Assembly: GCA_020849475.1 (NCBI GenBank)
Contig: JADLGE010000033.1
Coordinates: 1-64,000, forward strand
Direction: 5' to 3'
DNA from: Gammaproteobacteria bacterium
GTDB lineage: Bacteria > Pseudomonadota > Gammaproteobacteria > Ga0077536
DNA length: 64,000 nt
Shown here: positions 26,197-33,674 of the stretch, piece by piece
Layout: each line of letters starts with the position of its first letter
Numbering within the stretch: the first letter of the stretch is position 1
Position numbers and translations under genes: made by a program
Notes under the pieces: model-generated
What the model saw: the letters and a program-made list of their open reading frames with translations, nothing else
What the model was told of the DNA's origin: nothing
The model's database searches: none

Positions 26197-27984
26197 TTAG
26201 CCGGCGCTCGCCAGCGGCTCGGCGGCCTGCGCCGTCTGCCAGCGGTTCAAACGCAACAGCTGCCCCGGCGTGGCATTGGTGCAGACACCGTCCTCGAACG
26301 TCACCACACCGTTCACCAGCACCCAGCGATAGCCTTCGGCACGCTGGATGCGCCGCCACTCGTTGGCCGGAAAGTCGTAGGCCACTTCGTAGTCGACTTC
26401 CGGCACGCGCTTGAGGTTCTCGAAGTCGTAAACCACGATGTCGGCCGGCGCGCCTTCACGCAGAAAGCCGCGGTCGAGAAAACCCGCCGCCTGCGCCGGC
26501 AGATAGCTCAAGCGGTAGTGGGCCTGCTCCAGCGTCAATTCACCGGTCTCGCGCACCAGCCAGGTGATCATGTCGGTGGTGAACGAACCGCCGGTGAAGA
26601 ACTTGGTGTGCGCGCCGCCATCGGAAATGCCCGGCATGATGTGCTGATTGCGCACCAGCTCGCCGACCTTCTTGTGATCGGTGCTCGACAGTTCATTGGT
26701 GCGGAACAGTACTTTCAGATCACCCGCGATGCCGATGTCGAGCATCACCTCGATGTGATGCTTGCCTTGTTCGGCGGCGATGTCGCCGAGCGTTCTGCCG
26801 CAATAGTGAGCGAGCTCGGGATGACCGGGCGTCTCCTGCACGATGAGTCCGCTGATGGGGCCACCGACGCCGGTAGTCACCAGGATTTCTTCATCCGCTA
26901 TCAGGCGACCACGCATGTCGGCACTCTGCATCTTGTCGATGCGCTCGGCGATGCTGCCCTGGGTAAGTTCATTCCAGGCCGGGCTCGAGTCGTAGAGATT
27001 CCAGTGTTCGAGCGTGAACTGGTAGGCGGCGCGCACCGTCACCGCCTGACCATAGATGCGCTTGCCGTCGGCGAAGCAGTCGTCCAACCATTTCAGCGCG
27101 GCGTGGTGAGCGGTTTCATAGCCTGGCGCATCCATGGCGATGATGGCGTTGTACAGCACCGGTCGCCCGGAGCGCCGCGCTATTTCTTCGACGAACTTGC
27201 TGTCTTTCGGATCGTTGGTCTTGAGCGGTTCGCCGGTGGTGGCGTTGATCATTTCAATGAAGCCTTCGCCGCGCTCGGCCAGCACATCGGCCAGCGCCAG
27301 CAGGGTTTCATCGGGCATCACATCGGTCGGCATCGGCGTGCCGTCGTAGTCGGCCTGCATGGAATTCTTGCCGAAGCGCTGGCAGCTCCAGCCCATCATG
27401 CCGGCGTCCATGGCCTCGTGCACCACACGTTTGATCTCACGCATCTCATCGCTGCTGGGCATGCGTCCGGCCTTGGCGGCCTCGAGGCCCATCACATGCA
27501 CCAGCACCGGGTTCAACGGCACATAGCTCAACAGGTTGACGCCCTTGGGGATGCGGTCGAGATGGTCCATCCACTCGGGCAGGGTCTCCCAATCCCAATC
27601 GAGCCCCATGCCCTCGACCATCGACTCGTAGGGGATCTGCTCGGTGCGCGTCATCATGCGCAGCAGGCGTTCGCGCACTGCGGGGCGCGCCGGCGCGAAG
27701 CCGAAACCACAGTTGCCGATGGCGACCGAGGTCACGCCATGCCAGCCGGAGATCGTGCAGTACGGGTCCCAGTGCACCTGGGCATCGTAATGGGTGTGCA
27801 GGTCGACGAAGCCCGGCGCGACGATGAGGCCCGTGGCGTCGATCACTGCGCGCGCCTCGCTGGCCGGGATGCGACCGATTTTGGCGATGCGGCCGTTGCG
27901 AAGGGCGATGTCGCCGAGGAAACGTGGCAGACCGGTGCCATCAATGATGGTGCCGTTCTTGATAACGGTGTCGTAGTGGCTCAT
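26197..27984 (-). CDS. N-acyl-D-amino-acid deacylase family amidohydrolase
   Basis: A 595-residue member of the amidohydrolase superfamily (D-aminoacylase/dihydroorotase-like). The N-terminal beta-sandwich strand (VIKNGTIIDGTGLPRFLGDIALRNGRI) leads to PGFVDLHTHYDAQVHWDP with the metal-binding HxH, GNCGFGFAPARP typical of D-aminoacylases, and later EMLDIGIAGDL and SDGGAHTKFFTG with the catalytic Asp. The ribosome site AAAGGGGAGA precedes ATG 27984. It hydrolyses an N-acylated D-amino acid or similar amide; substrate uncertain. Divergent from the AraC-type regulator, its probable controller. Confidence 0.88.
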   Translation of the reverse strand: MSHYDTVIKNGTIIDGTGLPRFLGDIALRNGRIAKIGRIPASEARAVIDATGLIVAPGFVDLHTHYDAQVHWDPYCTISGWHGVTSVAIGNCGFGFAPARPAVRERLLRMMTRTEQIPYESMVEGMGLDWDWETLPEWMDHLDRIPKGVNLLSYVPLNPVLVHVMGLEAAKAGRMPSSDEMREIKRVVHEAMDAGMMGWSCQRFGKNSMQADYDGTPMPTDVMPDETLLALADVLAERGEGFIEMINATTGEPLKTNDPKDSKFVEEIARRSGRPVLYNAIIAMDAPGYETAHHAALKWLDDCFADGKRIYGQAVTVRAAYQFTLEHWNLYDSSPAWNELTQGSIAERIDKMQSADMRGRLIADEEILVTTGVGGPISGLIVQETPGHPELAHYCGRTLGDIAAEQGKHHIEVMLDIGIAGDLKVLFRTNELSSTDHKKVGELVRNQHIMPGISDGGAHTKFFTGGSFTTDMITWLVRETGELTLEQAHYRLSYLPAQAAGFLDRGFLREGAPADIVVYDFENLKRVPEVDYEVAYDFPANEWRRIQRAEGYRWVLVNGVVTFEDGVCTNATPGQLLRLNRWQTAQAAEPLASAG

Positions 27985-28063
27985 GTGTTCTCCCCTTTGA
28001 GTGATGTGGCGCGCGTTGCAACGCGTCTTGCCGCTCTTGATTATGGGAGAGCGCGGTCTAGGC

Positions 28064-28102
28064 TTTGTGCATGACGCGCCAAAGTTTGTCCATTTAGCGC
28101 CA
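28064..28102. promoter_or_regulatory. Tandem AraC-type operator in a divergent promoter
   Basis: TTTGTGCATGACGCGCCA (28064-28081) and TTTGTCCATTTAGCGCCA (28085-28102) match at 14 of 18 positions and start exactly 21 bases apart, two DNA turns, as expected for the tandem half-sites of an AraC-family protein. The second copy ends four bases before the regulator's own ATG, suggesting autorepression as well as control of the divergent D-aminoacylase gene. Confidence 0.75.
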
Positions 28103-28106
28103 CGCC

Positions 28107-29138
28107 ATGGCCCTGCACGACGCCGTCATCATCTCCGGTGCGCTGGTCGGCGCGCGTGAACTGCTGGTCGAGCACGGCCAGGATCCGATCACCCTGGCCG
28201 CCGCCGCGGAGCTCAGTCCGCGCGCCTTCGACGAGCCGGATCTGTTCGTGCGTGCCGCGGCGGTGGTCGATTTCCTCGAGCTCGCGGCGCGCGCCTGCGA
28301 GGCGCCCGACTTCGGCCTGCGTCACGCGGAACGACTGCCGATGGGCATACTTGGCCAGGGCTGGATGATCATGCGCGCCGCCGACACCGTGGGCGCGGCG
28401 CTGCGCGACTTCGCCTCCCTCTACGGCATCTACACCGATGCCGGCAGCTTGAGCATGCACAAGGACGGCCAGGACGCCTGGCTGCGCTACGATTTTCTGC
28501 CGCTCGGGCGCTGGGGCGAGCGCCAGATCATCCATCTCACGCTCGGCTGCATCCGCCTGTTCGTGACTGAGCACCTTGGTCGCCGGGCATGGCGACCAAC
28601 GCGCGTGCTGCTGCGCGAAGTGCCGCGCGACCCGCGCCCCTATGTCGAGTTCTTTGGTAGCGGTGTGCGCTTTGGCCAGGACCGCGACGCACTGCTGGTC
28701 GACCAGCACACCCTGCAGTCGACGATGGGCGTCGGCGCGGTGCGCGCACGCGTGCACCAGCGCCTGTTGCGCCAGTCGGCCAATCCGTCACGCGCGGTGG
28801 TGGCGCAGGTCAAAGCGCTGCTCGGCACGCTGCTCAGGCACGATGAGCATCGCGGCATGCAGGCCATGGGCGCCGCGCTCGGCATGGCGTCGCGCACTTT
28901 GCAACGGCGCCTGACCGCGGCCGGCACCAGCTATCGCCTGTTGATGGACGAAGTGCGCAGCGATCTGGCCTTGCGCCACGTACAGCGCAGCGACTTGAGT
29001 TTCGGCCAGGTCGCCAACCTGCTCGGCTATGACAGCCAGGCGGCCTTCAGTCGCGCGTTCCGTCGCTGGCACGGAGTGACGCCGCGCGCAGCGCGGCATT
29101 CAGGATGCATGGTAGATGTGGGTTCAGAATGTCGATAG
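28107..29138 (+). CDS. AraC family transcriptional regulator
   Basis: A 343-residue regulator. Residues 1 to about 195 resemble the AraC 'arabinose-binding' type N-domain (PF12625-like) found in OruR/ArgR-like regulators of amino acid and carnitine metabolism. Residues about 235-335 hold two helix-turn-helix units: the first in HRGMQAMGAALGMASRTLQRRLTAAGTSY and the second in LSFGQVANLLGYDSQAAFSRAFRRWHGVTP, the classic AraC signature. It is divergent from the D-aminoacylase gene, with a tandem operator directly before its start. Ligand unknown, plausibly an N-acyl-D-amino acid or related metabolite. Confidence 0.9.
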   Translation: MALHDAVIISGALVGARELLVEHGQDPITLAAAAELSPRAFDEPDLFVRAAAVVDFLELAARACEAPDFGLRHAERLPMGILGQGWMIMRAADTVGAALRDFASLYGIYTDAGSLSMHKDGQDAWLRYDFLPLGRWGERQIIHLTLGCIRLFVTEHLGRRAWRPTRVLLREVPRDPRPYVEFFGSGVRFGQDRDALLVDQHTLQSTMGVGAVRARVHQRLLRQSANPSRAVVAQVKALLGTLLRHDEHRGMQAMGAALGMASRTLQRRLTAAGTSYRLLMDEVRSDLALRHVQRSDLSFGQVANLLGYDSQAAFSRAFRRWHGVTPRAARHSGCMVDVGSECR

Positions 29139-29159
29139 CAGGGGCAGTGCCGCGCCTTT

Positions 29160-29303
29160 GAATGTCAGACTGAAGTCTGCCCCACCGGGACGACTGCCTT
29201 CGTCCAGGAACAATTCATGCTGATAGTGTGGGTCAGACTTCGGTCTGACATTCGCGAACCCGCCACGGGCCACCAATCAAAGTGCGGATAAATTCGCACG
29301 AAC
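29160..29303. repeat. Family B inverted pair plus family A unit
   Basis: Family B forward (29160-29186) and reverse (29227-29253) copies are separated by 40 bases, followed by a degenerate family A unit, AGTGCGGATAAATTCGCACG, from 29281. The block lies between the convergent AraC-type and GH19 genes. Confidence 0.82.
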
Positions 29304-29312
29304 CCACAAGGC

Positions 29313-30104
29313 TCACGCCAGGCCCAGCACCGCCTTGCCGCGAGTCAGATAGTCGATGCGATCATCGATACCATTGAAGCCGCCATTGATGCGCTTGGTG
29401 ATGCCGCGTACGTCGTCGGCGTCGGCGAGCTTGTTCAAATCCCGGGTCTTCCAGAACCAGCATGCCACGTCGACCGCGGCAAACGGGTCGCTCGCGACTT
29501 TTTCCGGCCTGGCCACGTAATCGACGCCGCTGGCCTTGCTGTAGGCGGCGTAGTTGGCGCGACCGGTGAGCTGTATCAAACCGCGGCCCTTGAAGCGTGG
29601 CCCATCGCCCGGCTGGGTGTTGCCAAGATCAGTGCGGCCTTCATAGGCGCGACCGTCGGCGAGTTCCTCGGCATAGCGAAACGCGCCCGACTCGTGGGCG
29701 AGCTGCGCGATGAAATGCGCAATGCGCAGCGGCGTGGTGATGCCGTACTTGCGCATGCCGGCCACCAGCGGTTCGAAATAGAGGTCGATGCGTTTGGGCG
29801 TCGCCTGCGGCATCACTACCGCGAGCTTGTCCTTGCTCGGGCCAGCGGGCAGACCGGCCAGCAGCGCCTTGATGGTGGCGTCGCCCGGCACCACCATCTG
29901 ATCTGAAGCAGGCAGCTTCATGACTTCGGTTTCGAATCGCGTCAGCACCTTGAGCGTGCCCGGACCGATGCGGCCGTCGGGTTTCAGCGCGGCCGGCTTG
30001 GGCTCGGCAAAGCGCGGCTGATTGAGGTTCAGCAGAATCTGCACGATGGTGACATCCATCAAGTCATTGCGACCGCTCAGGCCGACGCTGTTCTTGATAC
30101 ACAT
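29313..30104 (-). CDS. GH19-type peptidoglycan hydrolase/chitinase with N-terminal binding domain
   Basis: A 263-residue protein without a signal peptide. Residues 1 to about 85 resemble a peptidoglycan-binding module (VTIVQILLNLNQ...DGRIGPGTLKVLTRFE). The rest is a lysozyme-like GH19 domain with IAHFIAQLAHESGAFRYAEE (general-acid Glu in AHESG), GPRFKGRGLIQLTGRANY (GRG-x-IQLTG block) and ITKRINGGFNGIDDR. Phage-type endolysins and secreted bacterial effectors share this layout. The ribosome site GAGGAG precedes the ATG by 9 bases. It is 25 bases after the DUF2235 gene, so the two are cotranscribed; absence of a leader suggests export by another system or a lytic role. Confidence 0.87.
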   Translation of the reverse strand: MCIKNSVGLSGRNDLMDVTIVQILLNLNQPRFAEPKPAALKPDGRIGPGTLKVLTRFETEVMKLPASDQMVVPGDATIKALLAGLPAGPSKDKLAVVMPQATPKRIDLYFEPLVAGMRKYGITTPLRIAHFIAQLAHESGAFRYAEELADGRAYEGRTDLGNTQPGDGPRFKGRGLIQLTGRANYAAYSKASGVDYVARPEKVASDPFAAVDVACWFWKTRDLNKLADADDVRGITKRINGGFNGIDDRIDYLTRGKAVLGLA

Positions 30105-30129
30105 GACTGCGACTCTCCTCGTGACTGAA

Positions 30130-31377
30130 TCAGGGCGATTCGATGGTATAGCGCTCGAGGTCGAGCTGTCGCGCGGGCGCGAGCTTGAGCGTCGGCGGCG
30201 GCTGATAACTGCCGCGGCTGGCGGGCTCCTGCACGCTGGCCGCAGCCAGGCGAGCCGCCACCGAAGTGTGAACGACCGAGCCGCGCGCTATCGGTCGGTC
30301 GACTTCGATCTGCGAACGGGCAATGTCTTTCAGCGCGCTGCCGAAGCGTTCAACCAGCGAGCCTAATGCCAGGCGCTTGTGTTTCTGGCCACCACCGAGT
30401 TTCAAAAACTCGCCGAGGGAATCACGCCGCAGAGCGGTGGCGTCGGGCGTCGCGCGTAGATAGAGCGCGGGGTCAACCGTGAGACCCTGTTGTTCAGCGG
30501 CACGCGCCATCCACGTCAGCGCGATGTCCGACAGGCCGGTATCGGCATAGCCGCCACCGACATTGGAGTGGGCGCCCGCGAACCACACCTGCTTCACGCC
30601 GCCGCCCGGCTCGTTGATGCGTGGCGCTTGACCCCGCGCGTCGGTCCACAGGGTCGGCAGAAAGGGTTCGCGCCGTTCGTCAATGGCGAGCGCATGGCAG
30701 GCAGCGTGGACGCGCGGACTCAGCCCGGTATCCAGGAAACCGAACCATTCTTCGCGCAGTCTGGAATCGATGCCCCGCAGCGCAGGCATGACGAGTTTAT
30801 CCGGCAGCCCAAGCGCGCCGACCGTGTCCCACACACCGATGAAATGGATGCCGGTGTCGTGACAGTTACGCTGCTTGAACAGGGCGATGTCGTCACGGTT
30901 ATGCGGGTCGTAGCCGTGCTTGTAGAGAGCAAAGACCTTGTCGGTGGCGTCGGGCAGGATGTTGGGGTCCTGGGTGGTGCTCAAGAGATCGGCGAGATGG
31001 GGCTGGATGGCGAGCTGGTCGTGGTCGACATCCTTGCGCAGCACACCACAGCGCAACACCATGCCGGCCAGGCTGCGCGCCGAATAGGCGCCGCGCGAGA
31101 AGCCAAAGATGAAAATCTCGTCACCTGGGTCGTAGACCCGTATCAAGGCGCGGTAGGCATCCTTGATTTGATTGAACAGGCCCCAGCCGAATGCACCACC
31201 GCTGACTTTCTCGAAGGGCCGCGTGCCGACGCCGGCGAAGTAGCGGTCGACCTGCGCGGGCGAATTGACCAGGGCTTTGTACAGCTTCAGGACATTGGTC
31301 TCGACCTCGACACCGTGATCGGTCTGCCCTTCTTCATTCCAGGTGCCATCGAGACACAGCACGATACGCTTCGCCAT
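30130..31377 (-). CDS. DUF2235 (Tle1-like phospholipase) alpha/beta hydrolase
   Basis: A 415-residue protein of the DUF2235 family, which includes type VI secretion phospholipase effector Tle1. The N-terminus KRIVLCLDGTWNEEGQ is diagnostic. The nucleophile elbow is GFSRGAYSAR (GxSxG), with the acid likely in GVWDTVGALG and the His in AGAHSNVGGGY. I chose ATG 31377, which has AGGAAGG six bases upstream; ATG 31383 is too close to that site. No signal peptide. No VgrG, PAAR, adaptor or obvious immunity gene is adjacent, so a secreted-effector role is only a possibility; a housekeeping hydrolase role is equally open. Confidence 0.87.
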   Translation of the reverse strand: MAKRIVLCLDGTWNEEGQTDHGVEVETNVLKLYKALVNSPAQVDRYFAGVGTRPFEKVSGGAFGWGLFNQIKDAYRALIRVYDPGDEIFIFGFSRGAYSARSLAGMVLRCGVLRKDVDHDQLAIQPHLADLLSTTQDPNILPDATDKVFALYKHGYDPHNRDDIALFKQRNCHDTGIHFIGVWDTVGALGLPDKLVMPALRGIDSRLREEWFGFLDTGLSPRVHAACHALAIDERREPFLPTLWTDARGQAPRINEPGGGVKQVWFAGAHSNVGGGYADTGLSDIALTWMARAAEQQGLTVDPALYLRATPDATALRRDSLGEFLKLGGGQKHKRLALGSLVERFGSALKDIARSQIEVDRPIARGSVVHTSVAARLAAASVQEPASRGSYQPPPTLKLAPARQLDLERYTIESP

Positions 31378-31510
31378 TTCCATCCTTCCTCACGCTTGAT
31401 CACAGCACCCGCCATGGCGGGAATTTGCCATCGGCCGCGCGCCTCCTGCAACCGGGCTTGCGGTGAATATTCACATGATGAAGCGCCAGCACACGATGGC
31501 CTGTCCGCGC

Positions 31511-31657
31511 AGGTGCGAATTCATTCGCACATTCAACGGACGGACGCGTGGTTCGTGTTCAATGTCCGGCTGAAGTCTGCCCCACAATGAGACTTCATCT
31601 TGTGTGGGGCAGACTTCAGCCTGACATTCAAACGGGCGACGGAATTCGCGCCTATGG
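31511..31657. repeat. Family A unit, family B inverted pair and partial family A unit
   Basis: Family A (AGGTGCGAATTCATTCGCAC, from 31511), family B forward variant (31560-31587, with GTCCGGCT) and reverse (31603-31629), then a half family A unit GGAATTCGCGCCTATGG (31641-31657). The last overlaps the stop of the acetoacetate-CoA ligase gene at 31652. Apart from these, 31378-31510 shows nothing I recognise. Confidence 0.8.
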
Positions 31658-33637
31658 ATCTATTCGATAATCCGTTTGCGCTTTGGCGAAGGCGATGAAG
31701 TAATCAATCGAGGCCGGGTTCTGCATGGCATCGCGACTGACCGCCTTGCCGATGTCATAGCCCATGAGAATCTTGCGCACCGGCACTTCGAGTTTCTTGC
31801 CGGTCAGGGTGTAGGGAATGGCGTCAACGGCGTAGATGCGGTCGGGAACGTGACGCGGTGAACAAGCGCTCGCCAGCGCGTCGTTGATACGTTTGCGCAG
31901 GGCGTCGTCCAATGTCACGCCTGGCGCCAGGCGCACGAACATCGGCATGAAGAAGCGCCCGCCCGGCAGGTCGAGATTGACGATGAGGCTGTCTTCGACG
32001 CCGTCGAGGCGCTCGACCGTGCGATAGATTTCGGCGGTGCCGATGCGCACCCCATAGCGGTTCAAGGTGGAGTCGGAGCGGCCTTGGATGAAGCAGCCGC
32101 CGCGACGGTTGATCTCGAGGAAATCACCATGCCGCCACACGCCCGGGAATTCGCGGAAATAGGAATCGAGGTAGCGGGTGTTGCCGGGGTCGTTCCAGAA
32201 ATACAGTGGCATGGTCGGCATCGGCTGCACCACCACCAGTTCACCGACTTCATCCAGCACCGACTGCCCAAACTCGTTGAAGGCATGCACGTCGACGCCA
32301 AGACCGCGCACCTGGATCTCGCCGGCATAGACCGGCGTCAGCACGCTGCCGGTGACGAAGCCGGCGGCGATGTCGGTGCCGCCGCTCTGTGAGGTCACCC
32401 ACAGGTCGCGACGCACATGGTCATAGAGCCATTGCATGGATTCCGGTGTGACCGGCGAGCCCGACAGCAGGATGCCTTCCAGTGCATCGAAGGCATCGAT
32501 GTCACGCGGCTTCACACCGCTCTTCTGCATGAGACCGACATAGGTCGGGCTGGCGCCGAACAGCGTGGCGCGCGCCTCGGCGGCAATGCGCCACAGGATG
32601 TCTATCTCGGGCGCGGCCGGATGCCCGTCGTACAACACCGCGGTCGCGCCCACCGCCAGACCGCCGACCATCACGTTCCACATGATCCAGCCGGAGGTGG
32701 TGTAGAAGAACAGCACCGATCCCGGCTTGAGGTCGCAATGCAGGCCGAGGCCCTTGTGCAATTCGACGGTGATGCCGCCGTGACCGTGCACGATGGCCTT
32801 GGGCAGGCCGGTAGTGCCGGAGGAATAGACTATCCACAGCGGATGGTCGGCCGGCACTTGCTCGCACACCAGGGGCTCGAGGGGCGTCGCCTCCATGAGC
32901 GTCTGCCAGTCGTGCGCGCCGGTCGGCAGGGTGGCGTGCGCATCGAGATAACGCACCATCACCACCTCGCGCAGCGACGGCAGCGCCGCAACTATCTGTT
33001 CGACTTCGCCGCGTCTGTCATAGGACTTGCCGTTATAGAGATAGCCGTCGCTGCACACCAGCACGGTCGGCTCGATTTGCGCGAAGCGATCGAGCACGCT
33101 CGGCACACCGAAGTCGGTGGAACAGCACGACCACACCGCGCCGAGGCTCGCCGCCGCCAGGAAGGCGACCATGGTGTGGGGAATATTGGGCATGAAAGCC
33201 ACCACGCGGTCGCCCGGCTTGACACCGAAACCGCGCAAAGCGGTCGCGAAGCGCGCCACCTGCTCGGCGAGTTCTTCCCATTTCATGTCGGTGAGTGGAA
33301 TGTGCTCGGCCGCGTATTTGATGGCGGTCTTACCGGGCCGCACATGGCGCATCACATGCTCGACGAAATTCAGACGCGCGCCGGGAAACCACTCGGCGCC
33401 CGGCATGTCGCGCTTACCCAGCACCTTTGTATACGGCTGCGAAGTCTGGATGGCGTAGAAATCCCATACCGCCGCCCAGAATGTTTCAATGTCCGCCACC
33501 GACCACGCACGCAGGCTCTCGTAGTCGCTGACATGCACATCGCGCTCGGCTGCCAGCCAGCGCATGAAGCGCGTCAGTTCCGCGCGTTCGATGTGGGCCC
33601 TGCTCGGGGTCCAGAGTAAATCGCCTTGTTGCACCAT
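31652..33637 (-). CDS. Acetoacetate-CoA ligase (acetoacetyl-CoA synthetase)
   Basis: About 661 residues, normal for this branch of the acyl-adenylate enzymes. The adenylation loop WIVYSSGTTGLPKAIVHGHGG, SQSGGTDI, the core WRHGDFLEI and SDSTLNRYGVRIGTAEIYRTVE, and C-terminal YTLTGKKLEVPVRKIL with the catalytic Lys all match acetoacetyl-CoA synthetases. It activates acetoacetate with ATP and CoA. As the last gene after three acetone carboxylase-like subunits it would consume their product, completing acetone assimilation. The start is uncertain: MVQQGDLLWTPS (33637) resembles the family's N-terminus, while ATG 33670 would overlap the region just after the alpha-subunit stop. Confidence 0.9.
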   Translation of the reverse strand: MVQQGDLLWTPSRAHIERAELTRFMRWLAAERDVHVSDYESLRAWSVADIETFWAAVWDFYAIQTSQPYTKVLGKRDMPGAEWFPGARLNFVEHVMRHVRPGKTAIKYAAEHIPLTDMKWEELAEQVARFATALRGFGVKPGDRVVAFMPNIPHTMVAFLAAASLGAVWSCCSTDFGVPSVLDRFAQIEPTVLVCSDGYLYNGKSYDRRGEVEQIVAALPSLREVVMVRYLDAHATLPTGAHDWQTLMEATPLEPLVCEQVPADHPLWIVYSSGTTGLPKAIVHGHGGITVELHKGLGLHCDLKPGSVLFFYTTSGWIMWNVMVGGLAVGATAVLYDGHPAAPEIDILWRIAAEARATLFGASPTYVGLMQKSGVKPRDIDAFDALEGILLSGSPVTPESMQWLYDHVRRDLWVTSQSGGTDIAAGFVTGSVLTPVYAGEIQVRGLGVDVHAFNEFGQSVLDEVGELVVVQPMPTMPLYFWNDPGNTRYLDSYFREFPGVWRHGDFLEINRRGGCFIQGRSDSTLNRYGVRIGTAEIYRTVERLDGVEDSLIVNLDLPGGRFFMPMFVRLAPGVTLDDALRKRINDALASACSPRHVPDRIYAVDAIPYTLTGKKLEVPVRKILMGYDIGKAVSRDAMQNPASIDYFIAFAKAQTDYRIDP

Positions 33638-33674
33638 GGTCTGATCTCGACTTGCAGGTTCTGCTGTCATGCGT

